From assembly GCF_013283665.1 (NCBI RefSeq), contig NZ_JABEKU010000001.1:2657594-2721593 (forward strand): a stretch of DNA of 64,000 bases. Reading direction: 5' to 3'. The notes beneath the pieces are model-generated. The model did not search any database. It was not told the DNA's origin and worked only from the letters and a program-made list of their open reading frames with translations. The position numbers and the translations under genes are program-made. Positions 51,270 to 59,508 of the stretch are shown here, piece by piece. Numbering within the stretch: position 1 is the first letter of the stretch; each line of letters begins with the position of its first letter. Origin of the DNA: Ensifer sesbaniae (lineage in GTDB: Bacteria > Pseudomonadota > Alphaproteobacteria > Rhizobiales > Rhizobiaceae).

Positions 51270-51480
51270 TCGAAAAAAACGAAAAGGCCGCCTCGTCCAT
51301 CAGACGGGCGGCCTTTCGAAACAAAGGCGATGCCAGGGGCATCGCCTGCTGGCTGGCTTTTGGCCAACCATGCCCGCGAGCCTGAGGAGGAGGAGCGCTC
51401 GAGCGGGCGTCTACCGTTCCGAAGCTGGCCACCCTTGAGGGAGGAGGAGAACAGAATGACCAACTATTCTCGGAACCGCA
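51270..51480 (-). ncRNA. Small RNA with two anti-Shine-Dalgarno loops (alpha-r14/cuckoo-like)
   Basis: Read 5' to 3' on the minus strand: stem-loop 1 (51476 to 51416; GTTCCGA with TTCGGAAC, inner TGGTCA with TGGCCA) presents CTCCTCCTCCC in its loop (51449-51439). Stem-loop 2 (51408 to 51372; GCCCG with CGGGC and CGAG with CTCG) presents CTCCTCCTCCTC (51396-51385). A third perfect hairpin GGCGATGCC/GGCATCGCC follows at 51347-51325. The end is an intrinsic terminator, AAAGGCCGCC/GGCGGCCTTT at 51316-51283, with TTTTCGTTTTTTT after it. Paired loops carrying CCUCC anti-SD motifs are the hallmark of the alpha-r14 RNAs of rhizobia and the CcsR/cuckoo RNAs of Rhodobacterales, which are thought to act by base-pairing or protein titration. 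No protein gene uses this terminator. The 5' end is not determined. Confidence 0.75.
51283..51316 (-). terminator. Intrinsic terminator of the small RNA
   Basis: A 10-bp stem (AAAGGCCGCC/GGCGGCCTTT) with a loop of 14; on the minus strand it is followed by TTTTCGTTTTTTTCG. The T-tract is only on that side, which fixes the direction of the transcript. Confidence 0.85.
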
Positions 51481-51518
51481 GTCTTTTGAACCACCGGATG
51501 TTCGTCCGTGTTCGTTGA

Positions 51519-51761
51519 GCGGGCTTATAAACTATTATTCCGATAGAGAAAGGGACTTCTTGGCATGGGTGCCATGCGCTGAGCGCATATGTATGATCAA
51601 TGGGCAATTGCCCTCGAAGCTCAACACAACCGGAAGCACTGCGAGAACCGTGGGGTTCACCGCCGCTTACAGGATATCGCCTCTTTCCCGGCAAGGGCGA
51701 TTTCCGCTAACATGGCCCCATCTTTCCCGCGGTTTACCGCTCAATCTACCGGAAATCCCCC
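51519..51761. other. Intergenic interval between small RNA and pepP
   Basis: About 240 bases that should contain the small RNA promoter (minus) and the pepP promoter (plus). AT-rich TTATAAACTATTATTCC lies at 51529-51545. Frames seen on the plus strand here are short and unconvincing. Confidence 0.35.
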
Positions 51762-53597
51762 ATGTTTCAGTCTTTTGAAGTCACCTCCACGCCGCAATTC
51801 GGCAAGGAGCGCACCGAAGCCCTGCGCGCGTCCTTCGCGGCCCTCGGCATCGACGGCTTTCTCGTGCCGCGCGCCGACGAGTTCCAGGGCGAATATGTAC
51901 CCGCCTCCTCCGAGCGCCTGTCCTGGCTGACGGGCTTCACCGGTTCCGCCGGCGTCGCCCTCATCACGCGGCGTGAAGCGGTCATTTTCGTCGACGGCCG
52001 TTACGTCACGCAGTTGAAGGAGCAGGTCGACGGCAGCGTATTCACCGGCGGCGACCTCATCGGCGAGCCGCCGCATCTGTGGCTGGAAAACCATGGTTCC
52101 AAGGGCTTCAAGCTCGGCATCGACCCCTGGCTGCACACCGGCGCCGAAGTGCGCCGGCTGGAGAAGGCGCTTGCCACCCTCGGCGGCTCGCTGGTCTTCC
52201 TCGATCACAATCCGCTGGACAAGATCTGGACGAACCGCCCCGCGGCCCCGCTCGGCAAGGTCAGCATCCAGCCGATCGAGCACGCCGGCGAACTCGCCAA
52301 GGACAAGATCGCAAAAATCGCCGCCGGCCTCGACAAGGCGGGCGCCAGCGCCGTGGTGCTGACCGACCCCTCCTCCGTCGCCTGGACCTTCAACATCCGC
52401 GGCAGCGACGTGCCGCACACGCCGCATCCGCTGGCCCGCGCGATCATCCACGCCGACGGCCGCGCCGAGCTTTTCCTCGACAAGCGCAAGACCGGCATCG
52501 AGCAGGAGGCCTATCTCACCCAGATCGCCGAGATCGTCGCGCCGTCTACCTTTGACGATCGCCTGAGGGCGCTGGGCGCTGCCGGTGCCGCCGTGATGAT
52601 CGACCCGGATCTCGCCTCCTTTGCCATCTCCGAACTGATCCGCTTCAAGGGCGGCAAGGTGGTGGAAGCGGTCGATCCCGCCCGCCTGCCGCGCGCCCAG
52701 AAAAACAAGGCCGAAATCGACGGCTCGACCCGCGCCCACCTGCAGGATGGCGCCGCCATGGTCGAGTTCCTCGCCTGGCTGGATAACCAGCAGCCCGGTA
52801 CCGTTACCGAGATCGGCGCCACCAACCAGCTCGAAGCCGCCCGCGCGACCGTCGGCGAGCGCATGCAGAACCCGCTGAAGGACATCTCCTTCGACACGAT
52901 CTCCGGCGCCGGTTCGCATGCGGCGATCATGCATTACCGCGTCACCACCGCCACCGACCGGCCGATCGAAGCCGGCACCATGTTCCTGATCGATTCCGGC
53001 GCCCAATACATCAACGGCACCACAGACATCACCCGCACGGTCGCCATCGGCGCCGTGCCGGAGGAGCAGAAGCGCTTCTTCACCCTGGTGCTGAAGGGCA
53101 TGATCGCGATCAGCGTCGCGCGCTTCCCCAAGGGTTCGCGCGGCGTCGATCTCGATCCGTTGGCCCGCATCGCGCTCTGGAAGGCCGGCGCCGACTACGC
53201 CCACGGCACCGGCCACGGCGTCGGCTCCTATCTCTCGGTGCATGAGGGCCCGCAGCGCATCGCCCGGCTTTCCACCCAGGAACTGCTGCCCGGCATGATC
53301 CTTTCCAACGAGCCCGGCTACTACCGCCCCGGCGCCTTCGGCATTCGCATCGAAAACCTCGTGGTGGTGCAGCCGGCAACGATGGTCGACGGTGGCGACC
53401 TGCCGATGCTCGGCTTCGACACCCTCACCTTTTGCCCGATCGACCGCCGCCTGATCTTGCCCGCACTCCTGACGGACGAAGAGCTGGACTGGCTCAACGC
53501 CTACCACGCCGAGACCCGGCAGAAGCTGATGCCGCTGCTCGCCAGCGACGAGACCCGCGACTGGCTGAGGGCCGCAACGGAAGCGCTCGCACGCTGA
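51762..53597 (+). CDS. pepP: Xaa-Pro aminopeptidase (M24B, long form)
   Basis: 611 residues, the length of the long APP1-like M24B enzymes. Two N-terminal creatinase-like domains (LGIDGFLVPRADEFQGEYVP; LTGFTGSAGVALIT) precede the pita-bread catalytic domain. The dinuclear metal ligands are visible: two Asp in LIDSGAQYINGTTDITRTV, His in YAHGTGHGVGSYLSVHEGP, Glu in SNEPGYYRPGAFG and Glu in IRIENLVVVQ. It removes an N-terminal residue before proline. Cytoplasmic. The ATG at 51762 is in the normal family position. It is monocistronic. Confidence 0.95.
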   Translation: MFQSFEVTSTPQFGKERTEALRASFAALGIDGFLVPRADEFQGEYVPASSERLSWLTGFTGSAGVALITRREAVIFVDGRYVTQLKEQVDGSVFTGGDLIGEPPHLWLENHGSKGFKLGIDPWLHTGAEVRRLEKALATLGGSLVFLDHNPLDKIWTNRPAAPLGKVSIQPIEHAGELAKDKIAKIAAGLDKAGASAVVLTDPSSVAWTFNIRGSDVPHTPHPLARAIIHADGRAELFLDKRKTGIEQEAYLTQIAEIVAPSTFDDRLRALGAAGAAVMIDPDLASFAISELIRFKGGKVVEAVDPARLPRAQKNKAEIDGSTRAHLQDGAAMVEFLAWLDNQQPGTVTEIGATNQLEAARATVGERMQNPLKDISFDTISGAGSHAAIMHYRVTTATDRPIEAGTMFLIDSGAQYINGTTDITRTVAIGAVPEEQKRFFTLVLKGMIAISVARFPKGSRGVDLDPLARIALWKAGADYAHGTGHGVGSYLSVHEGPQRIARLSTQELLPGMILSNEPGYYRPGAFGIRIENLVVVQPATMVDGGDLPMLGFDTLTFCPIDRRLILPALLTDEELDWLNAYHAETRQKLMPLLASDETRDWLRAATEALAR

Positions 53598-53702
53598 GTC
53601 AGGCGTCGAGCGATACAAGGGAAAACGTCGCGCTCTCAGGGCGCGGCCTTTGACGTTGGACAAGTCTCGAAGCGCTTGTCTGGCGGATGAGAATCCCCCT
53701 TC

Positions 53703-53738
53703 TCTCACATCCCCGCATTGTGGCGGGGATGTGGGCGA
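53703..53738. repeat. Short palindrome CACATCCCCGC/GCGGGGATGTG
   Basis: A perfect 11-bp inverted repeat around CATTGTG-type loop, between pepP and the small exported protein gene. It resembles a halved RIME-type palindrome and could act as a bidirectional terminator for these convergent genes. Confidence 0.55.
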
Positions 53739-53840
53739 CCCGACGTCCGTCGAGTCAGGCGGCAGGCGTTGCACGCCGCAGCCGCTTGCTTGCTTCGAGG
53801 TTCAGGGCGGCAACAGGCCGGGAAATCCCGGCCTCTCCGT

Positions 53841-54080
53841 TCAGATTCCCAAGAGCTTCTTCGCTTCTCCGAGCGTCGCCTCCGAAGCGGCGTGATCGCC
53901 CGCCTTGTGCTGCTCCTCACCCTTCGCGCGCAGTTCCTTGACCTTGGCCATGTCGGCCTCGGAAAGTTTCGCAGTCGGCATGGCCGCGTCGATCGCAGCC
54001 ATGATGGTCGGGCATTGATTGGCAAAGGCCGTTGCCGGCGCGAGCGCCAGCAAGAGGGCAATCGAGATCCTGGTCAACAT
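53841..54080 (-). CDS. Small exported helical protein
   Basis: 79 residues. A signal peptide (ISIALLLALAPATAFANQ) is followed by a charged helical mature part of about 60 residues (AKLSEADMAKVKELRAKGEE, then HKAGDHAASEATLGEAKKLLG). The single Cys in NQCPTIMAAID has no partner. It resembles small periplasmic proteins common in rhizobia; function unknown. ATG 54080 follows GGTGGAGGAACAACC, a good Shine-Dalgarno; the longer frame is rejected. It lies 183 bases downstream of the azlC-azlD pair on the same strand. Confidence 0.75.
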   Translation of the reverse strand: MLTRISIALLLALAPATAFANQCPTIMAAIDAAMPTAKLSEADMAKVKELRAKGEEQHKAGDHAASEATLGEAKKLLGI

Positions 54081-54263
54081 GGTTGTTCCTCCACCGCCGG
54101 GGCTCTGCATTGTTGCAGCGACGTCGCGCGTCCGACAGCACCTGCGGTGCTGCCGTACCTCCGGCAACCAAGGGATGATAATCCACGAGAGATGCGTCGC
54201 CAATGCCGGTCGCCGCCCTGCCCGGTGTGGCTTTCGATGTCTGCCGGAACGGAGGCGAATAAC

Positions 54264-54578
54264 CTACATCACCACGTGCCGGATCAGCATCACCACCACC
54301 CAGCCGATGACGAGCATGCGCAGCGTCGAGAGGCTGAGCCCGAGCGCAATGGCGAAGGCGACGAACATGGCGATGGTCACATCGAACCCGCCATAGACGA
54401 AAGCGGGGGCGACCAGCGTCGTCAGTACCGCTGCAGGCACGGCGTTCAGCGCCGCCTCCAGCCGCGGCGGGATCTGCTTCATCTGGGTGATGAGGATATA
54501 GCCGCCGACGCGCGTCAAGAAGGTCGCGACCGCGGCGGCTATGATCAGGTAGATGAGGTTGAGGTGTTGCGGATCCAT
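54264..54578 (-). CDS. azlD: AzlD branched-chain amino acid exporter subunit
   Basis: 104 residues with about four membrane helices (LIYLIIAAAVATFLTRVGGY; ALNAVPAAVLTTLVAPAFVY; LSTLRMLVIGWVVVMLIRHV) matching AzlD. It forms a two-component exporter with AzlC for branched-chain amino acids or their analogues (the BrnFE/AzlCD type). ATG 54578 is two bases past the azlC stop, so it is co-translated. Confidence 0.92.
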   Translation of the reverse strand: MDPQHLNLIYLIIAAAVATFLTRVGGYILITQMKQIPPRLEAALNAVPAAVLTTLVAPAFVYGGFDVTIAMFVAFAIALGLSLSTLRMLVIGWVVVMLIRHVVM

Positions 54579-54580
54579 CG

Positions 54581-55297
54581 TCACGCCTCCTTCTCGACCG
54601 CGCGCGGCGCCGGAGTCCGCTCGTTCTGCGGCAGACAGGCTGCAAGCACGATACCGGCGAGCGCCCCGATGCTGACGTGCCAGGGCGAGCCGACGAAATG
54701 CATGCCGGCGATCGAAGCGAGCGCCGAGACGGCAACGATCGGCAGGAACCGGTCGCGCTTGCGGAAGCCCATGACCAGCCCCATGAAATAGACCGGCAGC
54801 AGGATGTCGAGGCCGATCGCCTTGGGATCGCCGATCATCTGCCCGAAGATCGCGCCGACCAGCGTGTTGAAGATCCAGGGAATGTAGATGACGAGGCCGA
54901 AGCCGAGATACCAGGCGAAGGTGATCGGCAGGCCGCGCTCGCCGCGCTTTTCGGTCTCGGCATATTGCGGATCGACCAGCAGGAAGAAGGCCAGGAACTT
55001 CTGCCCGAAGGTGAAGTGCCGCACATATTTGGCGATCGAGGCCGAATAGAGCACGTGGCGGAAGTTCACGGCGAAGACCGAAAGCACGACCAGCCAGGGC
55101 TGGACGTGGTTGCCGAAGAGCTCGATGCCGACCATCTGGCTGGCGCCGGCATAGACGCTCGCGCTCATGAACACGGCATCGGCAATGGTAAAACCGTTGT
55201 CGACCGCAAGCGCCCCGAACAGTGCACCGAAGGGCGACGCCGCCAGCATGATGGGAAAGCCGCCGCGTACGCCTTCCCAGAATTCGTCTTTTGTCAT
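54581..55297 (-). CDS. azlC: AzlC branched-chain amino acid exporter, large subunit
   Basis: 238 residues of an integral membrane protein matching AzlC: FWEGVRGGFPIMLAASPFGA at the start, then FMSASVYAGASQMVGIELFG and VNFRHVLYSASIAKYVRHFT, with five to six helices. It exports branched-chain amino acids with AzlD. ATG 55297 has GGCGGAGGTTTCC upstream. The region ~80 bases upstream holds an AATTCAAATCA/TGATTGAATT inverted repeat that could be its operator. Confidence 0.93.
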   Translation of the reverse strand: MTKDEFWEGVRGGFPIMLAASPFGALFGALAVDNGFTIADAVFMSASVYAGASQMVGIELFGNHVQPWLVVLSVFAVNFRHVLYSASIAKYVRHFTFGQKFLAFFLLVDPQYAETEKRGERGLPITFAWYLGFGLVIYIPWIFNTLVGAIFGQMIGDPKAIGLDILLPVYFMGLVMGFRKRDRFLPIVAVSALASIAGMHFVGSPWHVSIGALAGIVLAACLPQNERTPAPRAVEKEA

Positions 55298-55376
55298 GGA
55301 AACCTCCGCCGGCCGAGGCGAACAAGTGCGCCCTGCGTCCGGTGCCGGACAGATAGGCGCTTGCGCCCCCGGCAAC

Positions 55377-55407
55377 AATTCAAATCAACTGATACAATGA
55401 TTGAATT
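55377..55407. promoter_or_regulatory. Inverted repeat upstream of azlCD
   Basis: AATTCAAATCA at 55377-55387 and TGATTGAATT at 55398-55407, ten bases apart, AT-rich in a GC-rich region. Its place about 80 bases upstream of azlC on the minus strand fits an Lrp/AsnC-type or LysR-type operator; azl-type exporters are often controlled by such proteins. Confidence 0.5.
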
Positions 55408-55443
55408 TTATGATGCCTTGCCCGAACGAGGCTTGAACGAAAT

Positions 55444-55469
55444 GCGCACCGGTCGAGAAACCGATGCGC
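55444..55469 (-). terminator. Stem-loop upstream of the panB 3' end boundary
   Basis: GCGCAYCGGT with ACCGGTGCGC, a 10-bp stem with one G-U pair on the minus strand, after the panB stop codon. The tail is ATTTCGTT, only a short T-run. Confidence 0.5.
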
Positions 55470-55510
55470 GTTTGATACCCGTTTCCGCAGCCTGCCAGGC
55501 GGGCCGCGTC

Positions 55511-56332
55511 TTACTTCTTGACCTGGAACGTATGCTCGATGCCGGGGAAAGTGCGTGCCTTCACCTCGTTTGCATAGTCCTCGGCGGCCTTGGAGATTGC
55601 CGGCGCCAGCTCGGCGAAGTGCTTGACGAAGCGCGGCTTGAAATCGTTGAAGAGGCCGAGCATGTCGTCGGAGACGAGGATCTGGCCGTCACAGGCGGGC
55701 GACGCACCGATGCCGATGGTCGGCGAGCGCAGCTCGGCGGTGATGTCGCGGGCGACCGGCTCGACCGTGCCCTCGATGACGATCGCAAAGGCGCCGGCGT
55801 CGTCGATCGCCTTGGCGTCGCGGCGGATCTTCTTGACTTCCTTGTCGTTGCGCCCGACCGAGCGATAGCCGCCGGTCGTGTTGACGAGCTGCGGCATCAG
55901 CCCGACATGGCCGAGAACCGGAATGCCGCGGCTGACGAGGAACTCGACCGTCTCGGCCATCTCCGCCCCGCCCTCGAGCTTCACGGCGCTGCAACCGGTT
56001 TCCTTGAGGATGCGCGCGGCGCTGCGGAACGCCTGTTCCTTCGATTCCTGATAGGAGCCGAAAGGCATGTCGATGACGACGCAGGCGCGCTCCGCGCCGC
56101 GCATGACCGCCTGGCCATGAGCGATCATCATCTCGAGCGTCACGCCGACGGTCGTATCGAGACCATAGAGCACCATGCCGACGGAATCGCCGACGAGCAG
56201 AAAGTCCACATGCGGATCGAGCAGCCTGGCGATCGGCGTCGTGTAGGCCGTGAGGCTGACGATCGGCCGTTCGCCCTTCAGCGCTTCTATATTGGCGGGG
56301 CTGAGCCGGCGCTTGGCGGTCTGGACGCTCAT
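55511..56332 (-). CDS. panB: 3-methyl-2-oxobutanoate hydroxymethyltransferase
   Basis: 273 residues, TIM-barrel of the ketopantoate hydroxymethyltransferase family. It adds a hydroxymethyl group from methylene-THF to 2-oxoisovalerate to give ketopantoate, the first step of pantothenate synthesis. The metal and substrate sites are in [16 protein letters not shown] and [16 protein letters not shown], and in [28 protein letters not shown] is the C-terminal signature. ATG 56332 ([10 protein letters not shown]) lies one base past the panC stop, so the two are tightly coupled. Confidence 0.96.
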   Translation of the reverse strand: MSVQTAKRRLSPANIEALKGERPIVSLTAYTTPIARLLDPHVDFLLVGDSVGMVLYGLDTTVGVTLEMMIAHGQAVMRGAERACVVIDMPFGSYQESKEQAFRSAARILKETGCSAVKLEGGAEMAETVEFLVSRGIPVLGHVGLMPQLVNTTGGYRSVGRNDKEVKKIRRDAKAIDDAGAFAIVIEGTVEPVARDITAELRSPTIGIGASPACDGQILVSDDMLGLFNDFKPRFVKHFAELAPAISKAAEDYANEVKARTFPGIEHTFQVKK

Positions 56333-56333
56333 G

Positions 56334-57209
56334 TCAGGCAACCTTTGCAAATTGCGCGGATTTCGGGGCGATCACGCGGTTGTCCAGCAGCTTCGTCGTG
56401 CCGAAGCGGACGAAGAGCAGCAGCAGCACCGGCCGGTCGCCGATCGTTTCGATGGTCTCTAGCGTCTCGGGATCGCGCACGGCGACGACCTCGGGCCGCG
56501 CCAGCGGCTCGCTCGCCAAAAATTCGGTGACGGCCTTTTCCAGTACCGCCACATCGCTGACCCCGGACGCGACCAGACGCTCTGCCTCTTCCAGCGCCTT
56601 CGGCACGATTGCCGCGGCCCGGCGCTCCTCGGCCGTCAGATAGACATTGCGCGACGAGCAGGCGAGCCCATCGGCCTCGCGCACCGTCGGCACGCCGATG
56701 ATGGTGACCGGTTGCGCCAGGTCTTCGACCATGCGGCGGATGATCTGCAACTGCTGGAAATCCTTCTCGCCGAAATAGGCGCGGTCGGGCTGGACGATGT
56801 TGAAGAGCTTGGTGACCACGGTGGCAACACCGGCGAAGTGGCCGGGACGGACCGACCCTTCGAGCTCGCTGCCAAGCGTCGGCACGTCGACCACCGTTTC
56901 CATCGGCCGCGGATACATGTCGGCGACACCGGGGGCGAAGAGATAGTCGACGCGCCCCTCCTCCAGCATCGCCTGGTCGCGGGCGAGATCGCGCGGATAT
57001 TTGGAAAGATCCTCGTTTGCGCCGAACTGCAGCGGATTGACGAAGATGCTGGCGACGACGACGTCGTTTTCTTCCCGCGCGCGCCGCATCAGCTCCATAT
57101 GGCCGACATGCAGATAGCCCATGGTCGGCGCGAAGCCGACCGTCTTGCCCGCCCGCCGTTCTTCGGCGAGCGCTGAACGCAGTTCGGCGATGGTGGTGAA
57201 AGTCTTCAT
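56334..57209 (-). CDS. panC: Pantothenate synthetase
   Basis: 291 residues. PanC condenses pantoate and beta-alanine with ATP to make pantothenate. The HIGH-like motif is in [51 protein letters not shown] and the KMSKS-equivalent [17 protein letters not shown] are all present. The start is ATG 57209 ([10 protein letters not shown]) after CCGGAG; the ten-residue extension of the longer frame is not needed. It precedes panB in the operon. A panD gene for beta-alanine is not in the window. Confidence 0.96.
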   Translation of the reverse strand: MKTFTTIAELRSALAEERRAGKTVGFAPTMGYLHVGHMELMRRAREENDVVVASIFVNPLQFGANEDLSKYPRDLARDQAMLEEGRVDYLFAPGVADMYPRPMETVVDVPTLGSELEGSVRPGHFAGVATVVTKLFNIVQPDRAYFGEKDFQQLQIIRRMVEDLAQPVTIIGVPTVREADGLACSSRNVYLTAEERRAAAIVPKALEEAERLVASGVSDVAVLEKAVTEFLASEPLARPEVVAVRDPETLETIETIGDRPVLLLLFVRFGTTKLLDNRVIAPKSAQFAKVA

Positions 57210-57465
57210 CTCCGGACCCTCCAATCCGCGACGGGCCACCCCTCCAGGACGGTGGCTCCCTGCCCCTTGGGATGATGACGACCTGCTTCGCCAAGGGGCA
57301 TTTGCACAAAATTCGGCTGCAAACCTCTATCTTGTGCAGCGCAAAAAAACAATCGGATTGATGACAGCCTGATGACGCACGGCCGTGTTTGACGTCCATC
57401 GACAGCCCGTCACGGTTGGAGAGCGATGCCACCCGCAACCCACGCTGGAGAGCGGAGTAAACGCT

Positions 57466-57849
57466 TTACTCGGGCGCCCGGTCCAGCCTCCAGGGCGGAT
57501 CGGTGCGGTTCGCACCTGCGAAGTAGAGCACGATGCGGTTGCCGCCCGGGTCGAAAAGCTCGGCCTCGCGCCACCGCCAGCTCTTGTCCTCAGGGGCGCT
57601 GGCAAAGAGAACGCCGCCCTCGATCAGCCGGCTGACGGTTTGGTCCAGATCGTCGCATTCGAAATAGACAGTCGTGCCGCCGCTGTTCACATCTCCTTGA
57701 TGCAACGAGAAAGTGCTGCCGCCGTCCGGGCAGAGGAAGCGCGCATAACGCGGGCGGGCATCGACGATCGGCGTGAGCCCGAGCCGGCGATAGAAGGCCC
57801 AGCCGGCATCGAGGTCCGGCATGGTCACTGTCACCTGGTTCAAGCGCAT
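57466..57849 (-). CDS. VOC/glyoxalase family protein
   Basis: 127 residues with the VOC beta-alpha-beta-beta-beta pattern (MRLNQVTVTMPDLDAGWAFY, STFSLHQGDVNSGGTTVYFE, EAELFDPGGNRIVLYFAG). The metal-ligand Glu/His positions are only partly matched, so it may bind a small molecule or act as an enzyme. ATG 57849 has GGAGGATC just upstream. No family function known. Confidence 0.85.
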   Translation of the reverse strand: MRLNQVTVTMPDLDAGWAFYRRLGLTPIVDARPRYARFLCPDGGSTFSLHQGDVNSGGTTVYFECDDLDQTVSRLIEGGVLFASAPEDKSWRWREAELFDPGGNRIVLYFAGANRTDPPWRLDRAPE

Positions 57850-57926
57850 CCGATCCTCCCATCAAGCGGTTGTCGCTTCCGATCTTAACGACTGCAGACG
57901 TCGGGGGAAGCGCATCCGCGCCGCCC

Positions 57927-58526
57927 TCACCCGAAGTTGACGAGGTTCAGTGCCGGCAGCGGACCGCCGGGGAATTGTACCAGCCGGCCGCCGACGGAGA
58001 GCGGACCGAGGTCGATGCCGAAGAATCCGAGGCGGTCGATCAGCCGTGCCACCTCGCCTTTCGCCGCGGCGTCGTCACCGGAGAAGAACAGCACGCGGCG
58101 GCCGCCTTCCGCCCGCGGGTCGCCGGAGACGAGGTGCGGCTGTAGGTGGTTGAACGCCTTGACGACGCGGGCGCCCGGCACGAGATCGGCGACGACCTCG
58201 CTCGACAGCCGGCCGTTGAGGTCCGCCGGCTTGAACAGCGGCGCCTCGATCGGGTTGTTGGCGTCGATGACGATCCGGCCGTTCCACGCGGGCAAGCCCG
58301 CCAGCGCCTGCGGCAGCTTCGACCAGTTGACCGCGACGAGCACGATGTCGGCGCTCGCCGCCTCTTCGCGCGTGCCGGCGGTGATGAAGGGAGCAAGCTC
58401 GTCGGTGAGCGCCTGCAGGCTTTCCGGTCCGCGGCTGTTGGCGATGGTGGCGGGAATCGATGCCCTGGCGAGCGCCCGGGCGAAGGCTGCTCCAATATTG
58501 CCGGAACCGATGATACCGATGGACAT
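57927..58526 (-). CDS. NADPH-dependent F420 reductase-like protein
   Basis: 199 residues of the NADP-oxidoreductase, coenzyme F420-dependent family. The N-terminal Rossmann motif is IGIIGSGNIGAAFARALA; VVKAFNHLQPHLV and FFSGDDAAAKGEVARLID follow. Rhizobia do not make F420, so this protein probably uses NADPH with another small substrate. ATG 58526 follows GAAGGAGATCC. It is transcribed in the same direction as the SDR gene upstream (122-base gap) and could be co-regulated with it by the LysR protein at 59509. Confidence 0.86.
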   Translation of the reverse strand: MSIGIIGSGNIGAAFARALARASIPATIANSRGPESLQALTDELAPFITAGTREEAASADIVLVAVNWSKLPQALAGLPAWNGRIVIDANNPIEAPLFKPADLNGRLSSEVVADLVPGARVVKAFNHLQPHLVSGDPRAEGGRRVLFFSGDDAAAKGEVARLIDRLGFFGIDLGPLSVGGRLVQFPGGPLPALNLVNFG

Positions 58527-58648
58527 GATGGATCTCCTTCGTCGTCACGCCAGCCCCGCGGTCTTAGCGATGGCTCTGGCGCCAATTGAGGTTTGGGGCG
58601 TCGCGAGCCGCCGGTGAGCGGATCACGACGCCCATCGGTCGTGCTCGA

Positions 58649-59398
58649 TCAGGCGGTGAAGCCACCGTCGGCGACGATGTCGGCGCCGGTAACGAAGGCG
58701 GCTTCCGGGCTTGCGAGGTAGGAGACGACGCTTGCGATCTCCTCCGGCTTGCCATAACGGCCGATCGCCATGCCGGGACCGACGATCTTCGAGACCGGCC
58801 CGCCATCCGGGTTCATGTCGGTATCGGTCGGGCCGGGATGAACCGTATTGACGGTGATGCCGCGCGGGCCGAGGTCTCGCACCAGGCTGCGGTTGAAACC
58901 GGCGACTGCCCCCTTGGTCAGCGTGTAGAGCGATGCGGTCGGGAAAGCAGCATAGCGCACCATGGACGAGCCGATATGGATGACGCGGCCGCCCGGTTTC
59001 ATGTTGCGCACCGCTTCTTGTGTCGCGACGAAGACGCCGGTGACGTTGACGGCGATCATCCTGTTGTAGTCGGTCTCGGTAATTTCCTCGATCGGGCCGC
59101 CGAGCGCGATGCCGGCATTGTTGACGAGGATGTCGATACCGCCGAATGCCTTGAAGGTTTCGGTAACGGCGGCGCGCACGGCGGCGGCATCGCCGGCATC
59201 CGCCTTGATCGCCAGGGCCCGGCCACCCGCAGCTTCGATATCGGCAACGACCGCACCCGCCTTTTCCGGTGAGCCGTGATAGGTGATGGCGACGGCGGCA
59301 CCGTCACTTGCGAGGCGCTTCGCGACCGCAGCACCGATCGAGCGCGAGCCGCCGGTTACGAGGGCGACCTTGCCTGTGAGGGATTTGTTCTCAGACAT
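58649..59398 (-). CDS. Short-chain dehydrogenase/reductase
   Basis: 249 residues, classical SDR. The cofactor motif is VTGGSRSIGAAVAKRL (TGxxxxxG), NNAGIALGG follows, and the catalytic Ser, Tyr and Lys are in HIGSSMVRYAAFPTASLYTL then TKGAVAGF (YxxxK). The Gly-rich loop with SRSIG suggests NADP(H). It resembles FabG-like or 3-oxoacyl reductases; substrate unknown. ATG 59398 is preferred over the GTG/ATG three codons upstream. Divergent from the LysR gene with a 110-base gap that holds a palindrome at 59483-59499, so it is the likely target. Confidence 0.92.
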   Translation of the reverse strand: MSENKSLTGKVALVTGGSRSIGAAVAKRLASDGAAVAITYHGSPEKAGAVVADIEAAGGRALAIKADAGDAAAVRAAVTETFKAFGGIDILVNNAGIALGGPIEEITETDYNRMIAVNVTGVFVATQEAVRNMKPGGRVIHIGSSMVRYAAFPTASLYTLTKGAVAGFNRSLVRDLGPRGITVNTVHPGPTDTDMNPDGGPVSKIVGPGMAIGRYGKPEEIASVVSYLASPEAAFVTGADIVADGGFTA

Positions 59399-59482
59399 GA
59401 CGTTCACTCCATTCCAGGTTTCGATGGAGTGGATATTGCCATTTCATTCCGCTAATATAAGTCGGCAATCGCTTTCATCATC

Positions 59483-59499
59483 TTCAATGATCACTTGAA
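59483..59499. promoter_or_regulatory. LysR-type operator candidate
   Basis: TTCAA-N7-TTGAA (with an inner TGATCA), matching the T-N11-A dyad of LysR boxes. It lies 10 bases from the LysR ATG and 85 bases from the SDR start, so binding could repress the regulator and activate the SDR gene. Confidence 0.5.
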
Positions 59500-59508
59500 T
59501 ATCACAGA

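Noticed and set aside
51205-51432. 75-codon minus-strand ORF overlapping the terminator
   Set aside because: Covers the structured RNA and terminator, begins with no RBS, and has an odd composition.
51456-51518. 20-codon ORF (MTNYSRNRSLLNHRMFVRVR) with a very strong GGGAGGAGGAG Shine-Dalgarno
   Set aside because: The apparent SD is the complement of the anti-SD loop of the minus-strand small RNA, and the ORF covers stem-loop 1. The RNA explains the sequence better.
51741-53774. 677-codon ORF on the minus strand
   Set aside because: Antisense shadow of pepP.
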